A stretch of 37,923 nucleotides of DNA from Pseudomonadota bacterium (lineage in GTDB: Bacteria > Pseudomonadota > Gammaproteobacteria > Burkholderiales > Burkholderiaceae_C): assembly GCA_020161215.1 (NCBI GenBank), contig JAIUOM010000029.1, forward strand, positions 1-37,923. Direction: 5' to 3'. Shown piece by piece: positions 25,216-32,991 of this stretch (its first letter is position 1; every line of letters begins with the position of its first letter). Both the position numbers and the translations under genes were made by a program. The notes below the pieces were generated by a model, which ran no database searches, was not told where the DNA came from, and saw only the letters and a program-made list of their open reading frames with translations.

Positions 25216-26742
25216 TCATTCGGCGCGCTCGTCCTGGCCCTCGCCCAGCCCGGGCAGCAGGGCCTGGGATTCGTCCTCGGGCAGGGCCTCGACCTTCTTC
25301 AGCGCGCGGTTCATCACGTTGCTGCGGGTCTGGGCGCTGTCCAGGGTGTTCAGCACGGTCTGGGTTTGGGTGCGCAGGCGGCCCAGCACATCGCCGAACT
25401 TGCCGAACTCGGTCTTCACCGCGCCCAGCACCTGCCAGACCTCGCTGCTGCGCTTTTCCAGCGCCAGGGTTCTGAAGCCCATTTGCAGCGAATTGAGCAT
25501 GGCCAGCAGCGTGGTCGGCCCGGCCAGGCTGACGCGGTGCTCGCGCTGCAGTGCCTCCATCAGGCCGGGGCGGCGCAGCACCTCGGCGTACAGCCCCTCG
25601 GTGGGCAGGAACAGCACGGCGAAGTCGGTGGTGTGCGGCGGCTCGACGTACTTCTCGGCCATGCCGCGCGCTTCCAGGCGGATGCGCTGCTCCAGCGCCT
25701 TGGCCGCGCTTTCGGCGCCGGCGGCGTCGGCGCGCTGCTGGGCGTCCAGCAGGCGTTCGTAGTCCTCGTTCGGAAACTTCGCGTCGATCGGCAACCACAC
25801 CGGCGTGCCGTCGCCGCCGCGCCCGGGCAGGCGGATGGCGAAATCCACCTTCTCGCGGCTGCCCGGCCGGGTGCTGACCTGGGCCGCGTACTGCTCGGGC
25901 GAGAACACCTGCTCCAGCAACTGGGCCAGTTGCGCCTCGCCGAACATGCCCCGGGTCTTGACGTTGGACAGCAGGTGCTTGAGGTCCCCCACGCCCTGGG
26001 CCAGGGTGTGCATCTCGCCCAGGCCCCGGTGCACCTGCTCCAGCCGCTCGGCGACCTGCTTGAAGCGCTCGCCCAGGCGGGCTTCCAGCGTGGACTGGAG
26101 CTTTTCGTCCACGGTGTGGCGCATTTCCTCCAGCTTGGCGGTGTTGGCGGCCTGCAACTGGGCCAGTTGCTGCTCCAGCGTGGCGCGCACCTCCTGCAGG
26201 CGGCGCGCGTTCTGCTCGCTCAGGGCCTGCAGCTGCTGGGTGAGGGTTTCCGACAGCGAACCGCGCAACTGCGCCAATTGCTGGGCAAAGGCGTCGATCT
26301 GCGCGTTCTGGGTGCGGGTGGCCTCCTGCGCCTGCTGGGTCATCGACAGCCCCAGCGCCTGCAACTGCGCCACCAGGGTGTCGCCCAGCGTGCCACGCAG
26401 TTGCGTCAGTTGGGCGGCCAGCGCATCGACCTGGGTGTTCTGCGTGCGCGCCGCCTCGGCGCCCTGGCGCACCACGGCGTCCTGAAACGTGGCCAGCGCC
26501 TGCCCCAACTCCTGCCGGCTGCCGCGCGCCTGCTCGCCCACCTCTTGGCGCAGCGCGCGCTCCAGCCGCTCGGTGTGCGGGCCCACGGCCTGGCCCAGGA
26601 GCTGCGGCACCTCGCCGCGCGAGGCCACGTCGTCGGGCCGGCGCGGACGGCGCAGCAGCAAGGCCAGCAACAGCGCCAGGTTGACGAGCAGGGCCGCCAG
26701 CGCCAGCCAGGGCAGCCAGTCGGGCAAGGGGAAAGCGTTCAT
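25216..26742 (-). CDS. rmuC: DNA recombination protein RmuC
   Basis: This 508-aa protein limits inversions at short inverted repeats in other bacteria. It has one N-terminal membrane anchor (LPWLALAALLVNLALLLALLL), a long Gln/Ala/Leu-rich coiled coil (about 40-235) with repeated AQLTQLRGTLGDTL-like units, and the RmuC nuclease-like domain with GMFGEAQLAQLLEQVF, VDFAIRLPG, PIDAKFPNEDYERL and FLPTEGLYAEVL. The ATG is preceded by CAGGAGTGAA, so its Shine-Dalgarno is supplied by the end of a family A repeat. The long repeated coiled coil may vary in length. Given the many inverted repeats in this genome, the presence of RmuC is notable, but it is a common housekeeping gene. Confidence 0.95.
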   Translation of the reverse strand: MNAFPLPDWLPWLALAALLVNLALLLALLLRRPRRPDDVASRGEVPQLLGQAVGPHTERLERALRQEVGEQARGSRQELGQALATFQDAVVRQGAEAARTQNTQVDALAAQLTQLRGTLGDTLVAQLQALGLSMTQQAQEATRTQNAQIDAFAQQLAQLRGSLSETLTQQLQALSEQNARRLQEVRATLEQQLAQLQAANTAKLEEMRHTVDEKLQSTLEARLGERFKQVAERLEQVHRGLGEMHTLAQGVGDLKHLLSNVKTRGMFGEAQLAQLLEQVFSPEQYAAQVSTRPGSREKVDFAIRLPGRGGDGTPVWLPIDAKFPNEDYERLLDAQQRADAAGAESAAKALEQRIRLEARGMAEKYVEPPHTTDFAVLFLPTEGLYAEVLRRPGLMEALQREHRVSLAGPTTLLAMLNSLQMGFRTLALEKRSSEVWQVLGAVKTEFGKFGDVLGRLRTQTQTVLNTLDSAQTRSNVMNRALKKVEALPEDESQALLPGLGEGQDERAE

Positions 26743-26815
26743 TTCACTCCTGAATCAATAGCTGGTGAGGATTTATTGGCGCCGGCCTGCCAGCGATATC
26801 GCTCAAAAACCCAGC
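26743..26815 (-). repeat. Family A repeat that provides the rmuC leader and ribosome-binding site
   Basis: On the minus strand the copy contains GCCGGCGCCAATAAATCCTC, then CACCAGCTATTGATTCAGGAG, and runs straight into TGAAATG, the rmuC start. AGGAG lies four bases before the ATG. The remaining gap to the YjjJ-like stop (26816-26888) shows nothing recognisable. Confidence 0.85.
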
Positions 26816-26888
26816 GCACGGGCGGTGCCCGGCGGGTTGCGGGCCATTGTAGGAGCGGCAGCGCCCCAGCCAGGCCCGTTCCGGCTGG

Positions 26889-28334
26889 CTAGCCCAGCAC
26901 CGCTTGCGCCTGCGCCAGCCGCCCCGCGTTGGCCTGCGCCTGGGTGCGCAGGGCATCGCTGGCGCGCGCGTCTTCGGCCACACGGCGCCAGAACACCCCC
27001 GCAGCCTCCGCGGCGGGCCACCATGCGGTGCGCTCGGTCGGCAGCGGCAGCGCGGGCTCCAGCAGACCAAGCGGCGGCAGCTCGCCACCAGCCAACGGGG
27101 CATGGCGCATGGGCAGCATGTCGTAGGCCGGCGCCAGGCTGAACAAGCCGCCCCGCGGACGCAGGCTGAGGTTGCCCAGGTGCATGTCGCTGTTGCCAAT
27201 CAGCCGCCCGAACCACCACAGCACCGCCGCCGCGGCTTCGGCCCCTTCAGCCAGCAAACGGGCGCGCGCCAGAGCCGCCATCAGCTCCGGCCAGGGGCGA
27301 TGCGGTAAACCAAGGAAGGCGGCATTGACGCTTTCCAGGCTGACCAGCGGGCTGCGGCCCCAAAGGCCGTGCCGGTCAAAGCGCTCCACTTCCAGAAACC
27401 TGCGCCCAGCGGCGTCCCGCACCCGGCTGTAGGCAGTCGTCACCCCGTGGTCGGCCAGTTGGGTGGCGCACACCTGCAACGCCAGATGTTCGGCCAGCAA
27501 CAAATCGGCCCAGCGCTGCTCGGCCTGCGTGCCGCCGGCGCCCGAAAACTTGACCAGCACGTGCGGCGTGCGCGCCACCCCACCGGGGCCAGGTTGCTCC
27601 GGCGCCGGCACCGCGCGCAAGGCGGCAAACTTGGGAAATTGCCCCGCCGCGCTGGAGCCGGCCCCGCCACCGGCCACGGCCTGATCGGCCAGCGCCGGGT
27701 AGCTGTCCGCCAGCGCGTGCTCGGGCAGCTCTTGGGCGGACGGCGCTTGGGCAGCGTCCAGCCGCGCGGCCTGCCAGCGGCGCAGCGCTTCGTCGCCCAG
27801 CACCAAATCGCCCACCATGTCGCTGCCGGCGCGGGCCAAGGCGATCAGCACCTCGTCGTCGCCCCAGGCGCGCGGGTCGGGCGGCAATTGCAGGCTGTCC
27901 GACACGGCGCGCGCAAACTGCCGTCCCATGTAGCCCTGAGGCCGCATGTCTTGCAGCGGGTACGGCAGCCCCGGCCACACGCCGTCGCGCGACTCGTCCG
28001 GCAGCGGCCAACCCACGCCTGCCATCGGCATGACCGTGCCCTGCGGCTCAATCGGCGTGAGCTGGGCAAACGGCTCTGCCCGCCCTTCAGCGTCTACCCG
28101 GTAGACCGGCCAATCCGCCACTTGCCCACGCAACGCGCGCCGCCACACGTGCCTGGTGCGCCGCGCGCGCCCCAGGCTGAGCACCTCACCGCGCGCCGCG
28201 GCCTCGTTCAACATGCGCCGCACCGTGGGCAGGCTGACGCCCAGGCGCGCCGCCAGATCGGGCGTGCCGATGGCCGGCTGCCGGCGCACGATGTCGGCCA
28301 ACTGGTCACGGGCCGCCTGAAGCAAAGGACGCAT
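26889..28334 (-). CDS. yjjJ: HipA-like kinase with N-terminal helix-turn-helix (YjjJ type)
   Basis: This 481-aa protein is a HipA-family serine/threonine kinase. A winged or helix-turn-helix segment (residues 20-50, IGTPDLAARLGVSLPTVRRM) is at the N-terminus. The kinase part has a phosphate/activation loop GGAGSSAAGQFPKF (222-235), the ATP lysine in VLVKFSG (Lys262), the catalytic NSDMHLGN (381-388, Asp383) and the metal-binding APAYDMLP (Asp405). The arrangement matches YjjJ, a HipA relative that carries its own DNA-binding domain instead of a separate HipB. No antitoxin gene is adjacent. An A+T-rich dyad immediately upstream may be its own operator. HipA proteins phosphorylate translation targets such as GltX; the target here is unknown. 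Confidence 0.88.
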   Translation of the reverse strand: MRPLLQAARDQLADIVRRQPAIGTPDLAARLGVSLPTVRRMLNEAAARGEVLSLGRARRTRHVWRRALRGQVADWPVYRVDAEGRAEPFAQLTPIEPQGTVMPMAGVGWPLPDESRDGVWPGLPYPLQDMRPQGYMGRQFARAVSDSLQLPPDPRAWGDDEVLIALARAGSDMVGDLVLGDEALRRWQAARLDAAQAPSAQELPEHALADSYPALADQAVAGGGAGSSAAGQFPKFAALRAVPAPEQPGPGGVARTPHVLVKFSGAGGTQAEQRWADLLLAEHLALQVCATQLADHGVTTAYSRVRDAAGRRFLEVERFDRHGLWGRSPLVSLESVNAAFLGLPHRPWPELMAALARARLLAEGAEAAAAVLWWFGRLIGNSDMHLGNLSLRPRGGLFSLAPAYDMLPMRHAPLAGGELPPLGLLEPALPLPTERTAWWPAAEAAGVFWRRVAEDARASDALRTQAQANAGRLAQAQAVLG

Positions 28335-28344
28335 GGCTAGTTTT

Positions 28345-28440
28345 GACGCGATTAATGATTTGATTTATAAATCAAAAATCATTAAAAACAAAGAGTTATA
28401 AGTTTTTAATCTACTGAAATGATTTGATTTTTTTCAGATC
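28345..28440 (-). promoter_or_regulatory. A+T-rich promoter/operator region of the YjjJ-like gene
   Basis: A long dyad is centred on the perfect palindrome GATTTATAAATC (28362-28373), with arms TTAATGATTT (28352-28361) and AAAAATCATTAA (28374-28385). A further related half-site, AATGATTTGATTT, is at 28418-28430. The stretch is strikingly A+T-rich against a 70% G+C background and starts about 18 bp before the start codon. It is a good candidate operator, perhaps bound by the protein's own helix-turn-helix. Confidence 0.65.
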
Positions 28441-28699
28441 ATCTGACCCAGCCGAAAGCATAGGCAGCGCGCCGAGACGGTCAGGTAGCGTCCACCCAAG
28501 CCATGGGTCCTCCTCAGAGAGGCGGCCACATCAATCCTGAATTAATAGCGAACTACTGTTTATTGGCGCCGGCATAGTGGGTAAAAACCCTGGAAATACG
28601 CCCCACCGCCCTGCCCCTCGCGCGGGCCGCCCTCCGCGCCCCAGTTCGGCATGTTTCAGAGCATTCAGAACGCCTTGACCAGATGGCCCTCGGCACGCA
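28441..28699 (-). repeat. Intergenic stretch with a family A repeat
   Basis: The gap between the YjjJ-like promoter and the exported hydrolase-like gene holds a family A copy at about 28530-28590. On the minus strand it contains TGCCGGCGCCAATAAACAG, then CGCTATTAATTCAGGATTG. Nothing else (no open frame, terminator or RNA gene) is recognisable in 28441-28530 or 28590-28699. Confidence 0.65.
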
Positions 28700-29857
28700 T
28701 CAACCACCCCACTCGACCGGATCCGCAGGGTCGGGGCGGTAGTCGTCGCCCGGCGACGAGGGGCGCGCATCGGGCGCCAGTGTGAATACGCATTCCAGAT
28801 AAGGCCGCGCCTCGCTCCAGGGCACGCGGGAGCGCCACAAAATGCCCAGCGCGCCCACCACGTCGACCACGTTGGGGTTGGTGCTGGCCAAGTGCCGCTC
28901 CAGCGCGGCCATCTTGTCGGCGCCACCGTGCTTGTGCGAATCCTGCTTCGGGTACGAGTGGAACTCGCGAATCTGCCCCGGCGCCGGCCAGCCGGTGCCC
29001 GCGCACGTGGCGCCTGGCGTGGGCGTGGCGCGGTCCACGTGGCCAGCGGCAAACGAGTCCTCCACCACGTGCAGCAGGCTACCCAAGGCGATTTTTTGGA
29101 TGGACTCGGGCTCCCGCACGCCGGGGTTGTCCAGCGCGAACAAGTCCTGAATGCGCCAGCCCCGGTTGTATTTGAAGCGTTCCGCGAACCCCTCAATGGG
29201 CAGCCTGGACACCACGCGTTGCGAATTAAAGCCTTGGTCACCGATCGCCGTGCGCCAGGTGAACTCCATCCACGCCATCACGTTGCGCTGAGTGTCCTGC
29301 GGAACCTCACCGTCGCTGACGGCCATGGCGTGCAGAAACTGCAGATCACCAAAGTGCGTGCGCACCAGCAGGTTGCCATTGCGTCCGGTCAGCAGCACGC
29401 CGCGCGCGGCGGCTTTCTCACCGTGGCTGAACACCCTGCCCCAACACACCGGCTGGGTGTTCATGCGCACGGTCCAGCCTGCCTTGCAGCCCCGATAAAC
29501 ACCACGCCCGGGCAGAAACTTGAACGCCGGGTCATCGTTCCATTGCACGCCGACCAACTGATCGCGGATGTCGATCTCGCAGCCCGGCGACCAACGTTTG
29601 TCCCGCGCCTCGGTGTTGGGGCATTGCAGGGCATCCCGAGTGATGCGTTCGTGCACCGCTTCGCCCATCACCGCCACCCCGCCGCCAGCGGCGGCAATGA
29701 TCTTCGCCTGCACAAAACTGGCATCCGCGGCCGTCAAGCCCCGCTCGGTTGACGTGGCCTGGGGCATCAGCTTCCAGGCCAGCGCAGGCGGCGTCACACC
29801 CACAGCCAGCGCCATGCCCAACACCACGGACTGCGTTGCTCGACAAAGGGTGTTCAT
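28700..29857 (-). CDS. Exported protein with phospholipase C / S1-P1 nuclease-like zinc motifs
   Basis: This 385-aa protein has a clear Sec signal peptide (VVLGMALAVGVTPPALA, cleavage after Ala27). That leaves Trp28 as the mature N-terminus. In zinc-dependent phospholipase C and S1/P1 nucleases the mature N-terminal Trp binds zinc, and the other ligands can also be proposed: His69 (AVHERITRD), His263-x3-Asp267-x5-His273 (LHVVEDSFAAGH) and His310-x3-Asp314, with Asp108/Asp109 as a further candidate. The spacing fits that fold, but overall similarity cannot be judged without a search. Its ATG overlaps the stop of the MmeI-like gene (ATGA), and AAGGAG lies inside that gene's last codons, so it is translated after the restriction enzyme. 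It would act in the periplasm or outside. Confidence 0.6.
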   Translation of the reverse strand: MNTLCRATQSVVLGMALAVGVTPPALAWKLMPQATSTERGLTAADASFVQAKIIAAAGGGVAVMGEAVHERITRDALQCPNTEARDKRWSPGCEIDIRDQLVGVQWNDDPAFKFLPGRGVYRGCKAGWTVRMNTQPVCWGRVFSHGEKAAARGVLLTGRNGNLLVRTHFGDLQFLHAMAVSDGEVPQDTQRNVMAWMEFTWRTAIGDQGFNSQRVVSRLPIEGFAERFKYNRGWRIQDLFALDNPGVREPESIQKIALGSLLHVVEDSFAAGHVDRATPTPGATCAGTGWPAPGQIREFHSYPKQDSHKHGGADKMAALERHLASTNPNVVDVVGALGILWRSRVPWSEARPYLECVFTLAPDARPSSPGDDYRPDPADPVEWGG

Positions 29858-32800
29858 CGCTTCAGCTCCTTGGGCGCTCCCACCTGCTGCCCCGCCGCGC
29901 GCGCCAAATTCAGCGCCAGCAAGCGGCGCAGGATTTCATCGCCCTGCATCTCGGGGGTGTAGTCGGCCCAGCCGTAGGCGGCGGCCACCGCCGCGTCGAG
30001 CTGGGCGTGGGCCTGGGCCAGCCAGGCGGGGCGCTGGTTGTAGAGGTTGGTGAGGGTGCGTTTTTGCAGGGCCTTGGCGTCGGTTTCGCTCAGGCCGGGA
30101 CGCGGCTCGATGCGGTCGGGGTACGGCGATTCGGTCAGGCCCAGGGGCACGACCTCGGGCACGCGCACGGTCCATTCGGGCGGGTTGAGCCAGGCCTGGC
30201 GCAGGCTGTCGAGCCGGTGCGCGGCCTCGGCAATGGCGATGGCGTGGGTGCGCACGGCTTCGTTGGAGGTGTCATTAACTCCTGAATTGATAGCTGGTGG
30301 CGATTTATCCACGCCGACATCTGCCTGATTTGGCTCTGAATTTACTCCCTGCCCCGCCGCCAGCCCGGACGGGATCAGCGCGCCGCTGGCCAGCGCCTCG
30401 GTGCGCTGGTGCGCGGTGTCGGCGGGCGTCAGGCCGGCGGGGAACGGGAACGTCTCGAAGCAGGTGGTGGGGGTGTAGCGCGGGTCGTTGCCGACGCCCA
30501 GCCAACTGCCCAAACGCAGCGACCAGAGTTCGTGGAACCGGCTGTGCAGGATGCCGAAGGTGGTGTCGTCGGCGCGGGCGATGGCAATTACGGTCTGATG
30601 AGGCCACACCGCAACGGGTTGCCAAACAAAAAAGCGATGCTTTGACACCTGAGAGGTTGCGACGAAACGCGGCAACTTTGCAGTCGCATCTCGCCAACCT
30701 CCACCATGCTCCCCATGAATCCACCACCGATCACGACGTACTGGCCTGGGATTTGAAGCCCGTACAGGTTTGACGAATGTTTCTACATGGTGAAACGGGA
30801 GTTCGTACAGCGTCGCCGATGGTTGCTCCATTCGATTGAAATCGATCACCCACCGTTGCCTAGAACGACTGGTGATGTCCTTCCCGTTGGTCAGCGGCCT
30901 GAGCACTTCGCTGTTGGAACGGCCATGCGGATTCGGTTGACGAAGCCATTGGCGAGCGTCGTCTGCTGGGACGTCGAACGCGCCTATCAATACTGCGCCT
31001 TGAAAAGACACATCGTGATTGGCCTGGAGCTTTGCTGGCTGAGCCGCCGTCTCTTCACTGCCGCGCAGGTCTGCCTGGATCGGTAAGGAAGCCGCCCCAT
31101 TCAATTGCGAGGCCAGTTCCGGACGTCCAAACGCCACCAACGACACCCTCACCGCCGCCCCGTCGTTCACCCAGGGCTCGTCGCTCCAGGCGTCGTAGAT
31201 GCGGCTGGCCTGCACGATGGCGTCCAGCACCTTGCGGTTGGCGCCGCCGCGGATGGAGTTGGTTGCTACCAAGCCTGCAGCAGTCAGCGCTTTATCCACC
31301 AGCGCTGCACGCGATTTGTCGAACCAGTAACAGACAAAATCCGCCCCGCCAGGCACGCGGCCCTGGTAGGTTTGACGCAGGGCCTCGACGTAGGCGTCGC
31401 CCAACTCTCGGCGCATCTTCTTGTCGCCAATGAACGGCGGATTCCCCACCACCACGCTGGCCGCCGGCCACGCGGCCTCGGTGGCGTGCCGGGCATCGCC
31501 CTCGCCCACCCAGGTGAGCAGGGCGTCGCGGCATTCGATGTGGTCGAGCGGCTCCAGCACGGGGTTGGTCTTGGGCGGGTAGCCGTGGGCGATGCGCCAC
31601 TGGATCTCGCCGATCCAGATGCTGACGCGGGCCAGCTCGGCGGCGTATTCGTTCAGCTCGATGCCGAGCAGGTTGTGCGGGCCGGTAACCAGGTCCTGCT
31701 CGCGGCCCAGCCCCAGGTCGGCGGCCTGGGTGATGCTGAGCAGTTCCACATCCTTGAGGGCCTTGAGGCCGAGGAACAAGAAGTTGCCGCTGCCGCAGGC
31801 GGGGTCGAGGATGCGAAAGTCGCTCAACACCTGCAGCCACTGCACGAAGCGGGCGTGGGCCTTTTTGTAGGCGGCGTCGCCGTGTTTCTTGATTTTGGCG
31901 GTAAGCCCGCGCAGTTCTTGCGCCACCAGCTCCCATTGTTGTAGCAAGGGGCGGCTGATGACGGGCTCGATGATGCGGCCGATGGTGGCCGGGTCGGTGT
32001 AGTGGGCGCCAAGCTGGCTGCGTTTGCCGGGATCGAGCCCGCGCTCGAACAAGGTGCCAAAGATAGAGACGTCGATGGCGGACCAGTTGAGGGCGGCGGC
32101 GTTGCGCAGCTCGGTGATGTCGACGATTTCGAGCTGGGGCACGTCGATGTGCTTGAACAGGCCGCCGTTGAACCAGGGGATGTCGTCGGGTCCGTAGAGG
32201 CCGCCATCTCGCATGGTGGCAAACAGGTTGCGCAGACCCTTGGTCAGCACGTCGCTGGTGATCTGCTTGTTGCCGACCAGGCGCTCGAACATGCGGCCGG
32301 GCAGCAGGCCCACGTCTTCGGCAAAAAAGCAGAACAGGCACTGGGTGAGGAAGTGGGCCACCTGGTCGGGGTGGTGGCCGCGGCGGCGCAGTTGCTCGGC
32401 CAGGGTGGCAAAGCTGTGCGCGGCCTTTTCGGTGATGGCGCGGTTGGTGAGCTGGGGGCGAAAGCTGGCGGGGTCAAGCCACAGGCGGCGCAGCAGGCTC
32501 AGCTTGTCGGGCTGGTCCAGCTGGTCAAGCCGGACGGTGTGGGTGACGCTGGGGTGGCCATTGAACTGGGTGTGGACGCGGATGGTGAGGCGGTCGCACA
32601 CCACCAACAGGGGCGGGTTGCTGAGGGCCAGGCTGTACTGCTGCAGTTGGCGCAGGGCGGCGTCGAGGTTCTTGCCGGGGGCCTTGTTCTCCCAGGCGAA
32701 GTGGTCGCGGTAGAAGACGTCGGCGTAGCCGCGCGCCTCGCCCAGTTGGAGCGAGCGGCGCTCGAAGACGTATTCGTCGGCGGTGGCACCGCTGCCGGGC

Positions 32801-32919
32801 TTGGGCACGCCGAGCAGATCGCACAGGTCGAGAAAGTGGCTTTGCGCGCCCTGCTCTTCATTGAGCGCATACGAGGGACCACCTGGGCCCCATTTGGCGA
32901 TGAATTCAGCAGGGGTCAT
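29854..32919 (-). CDS. MmeI-like type IIL restriction-modification enzyme
   Basis: This 1,021-aa single-chain enzyme combines nuclease, adenine-N6 methyltransferase and target recognition. The N-terminal nuclease motif Asp67-x9-Glu77-x-Lys79 (ADVFYRDHFAWENK) matches the MmeI pattern. A helical connector follows, then methyltransferase motifs I (LDPACGSGNFL, from residue 371) and IV (NPPF, residue 493). The region about 590-780 should be the target recognition domain, followed by the conserved YTPTTCFETFPFP. A family A repeat encodes about residues 856-883. Length fits MmeI-type enzymes. BREX PglX and DISARM methyltransferases share the methylase fold but lack this nuclease motif, so restriction activity is likely. 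It is the first gene of a coupled pair with the exported hydrolase-like protein. Confidence 0.85.
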   Translation of the reverse strand: MTPAEFIAKWGPGGPSYALNEEQGAQSHFLDLCDLLGVPKPGSGATADEYVFERRSLQLGEARGYADVFYRDHFAWENKAPGKNLDAALRQLQQYSLALSNPPLLVVCDRLTIRVHTQFNGHPSVTHTVRLDQLDQPDKLSLLRRLWLDPASFRPQLTNRAITEKAAHSFATLAEQLRRRGHHPDQVAHFLTQCLFCFFAEDVGLLPGRMFERLVGNKQITSDVLTKGLRNLFATMRDGGLYGPDDIPWFNGGLFKHIDVPQLEIVDITELRNAAALNWSAIDVSIFGTLFERGLDPGKRSQLGAHYTDPATIGRIIEPVISRPLLQQWELVAQELRGLTAKIKKHGDAAYKKAHARFVQWLQVLSDFRILDPACGSGNFLFLGLKALKDVELLSITQAADLGLGREQDLVTGPHNLLGIELNEYAAELARVSIWIGEIQWRIAHGYPPKTNPVLEPLDHIECRDALLTWVGEGDARHATEAAWPAASVVVGNPPFIGDKKMRRELGDAYVEALRQTYQGRVPGGADFVCYWFDKSRAALVDKALTAAGLVATNSIRGGANRKVLDAIVQASRIYDAWSDEPWVNDGAAVRVSLVAFGRPELASQLNGAASLPIQADLRGSEETAAQPAKLQANHDVSFQGAVLIGAFDVPADDARQWLRQPNPHGRSNSEVLRPLTNGKDITSRSRQRWVIDFNRMEQPSATLYELPFHHVETFVKPVRASNPRPVRRDRWWIHGEHGGGWRDATAKLPRFVATSQVSKHRFFVWQPVAVWPHQTVIAIARADDTTFGILHSRFHELWSLRLGSWLGVGNDPRYTPTTCFETFPFPAGLTPADTAHQRTEALASGALIPSGLAAGQGVNSEPNQADVGVDKSPPAINSGVNDTSNEAVRTHAIAIAEAAHRLDSLRQAWLNPPEWTVRVPEVVPLGLTESPYPDRIEPRPGLSETDAKALQKRTLTNLYNQRPAWLAQAHAQLDAAVAAAYGWADYTPEMQGDEILRRLLALNLARAAGQQVGAPKELKR
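30268..30350 (-). repeat. Family A repeat inside the MmeI-like gene
   Basis: On the minus strand it contains GATGTCGGCGTGGATAAATC, GCCACCAGCTATCAATTCAG and GAGTTAATGA. It is the best full-length family A copy, encoding an Asn/Ser/Pro-rich insert (about residues 856-883) after the recognition domain. It matches the intergenic copies upstream of rmuC and after livF. Confidence 0.85.
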
Positions 32920-32924
32920 GCGGC

Positions 32925-32991
32925 GATTTTTACTACTGTATTGATAGCTTCTAACGCTGGTGGTTATAGCGCCATCGACCGATTTTGCAAG
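32925..32991 (-). repeat. Family A repeat upstream of the MmeI-like gene
   Basis: On the plus strand it reads TATTGATAGCTTCTAACGCT and GGTGGTTATAGCGCCATCGA, then CCGATTTTG. It resembles the copy at 33766-33845 (GGTGGTTGTAGCC, CGATTTG). It occupies the whole gap between the pRiA4b-like stop and the MmeI-like start. Confidence 0.7.

Noticed and set aside
31262-31310. Another family A repeat copy in the MmeI-like gene
   Set aside because: The stretch encodes the conserved family motif around AAGLVATNSIRGG, so the partial resemblance is coincidental.
29854-32919. A BREX PglX or DISARM methyltransferase
   Set aside because: The N-terminal Asp-x9-Glu-x-Lys nuclease motif is MmeI-like, and no BREX or DISARM partner genes are in the window.
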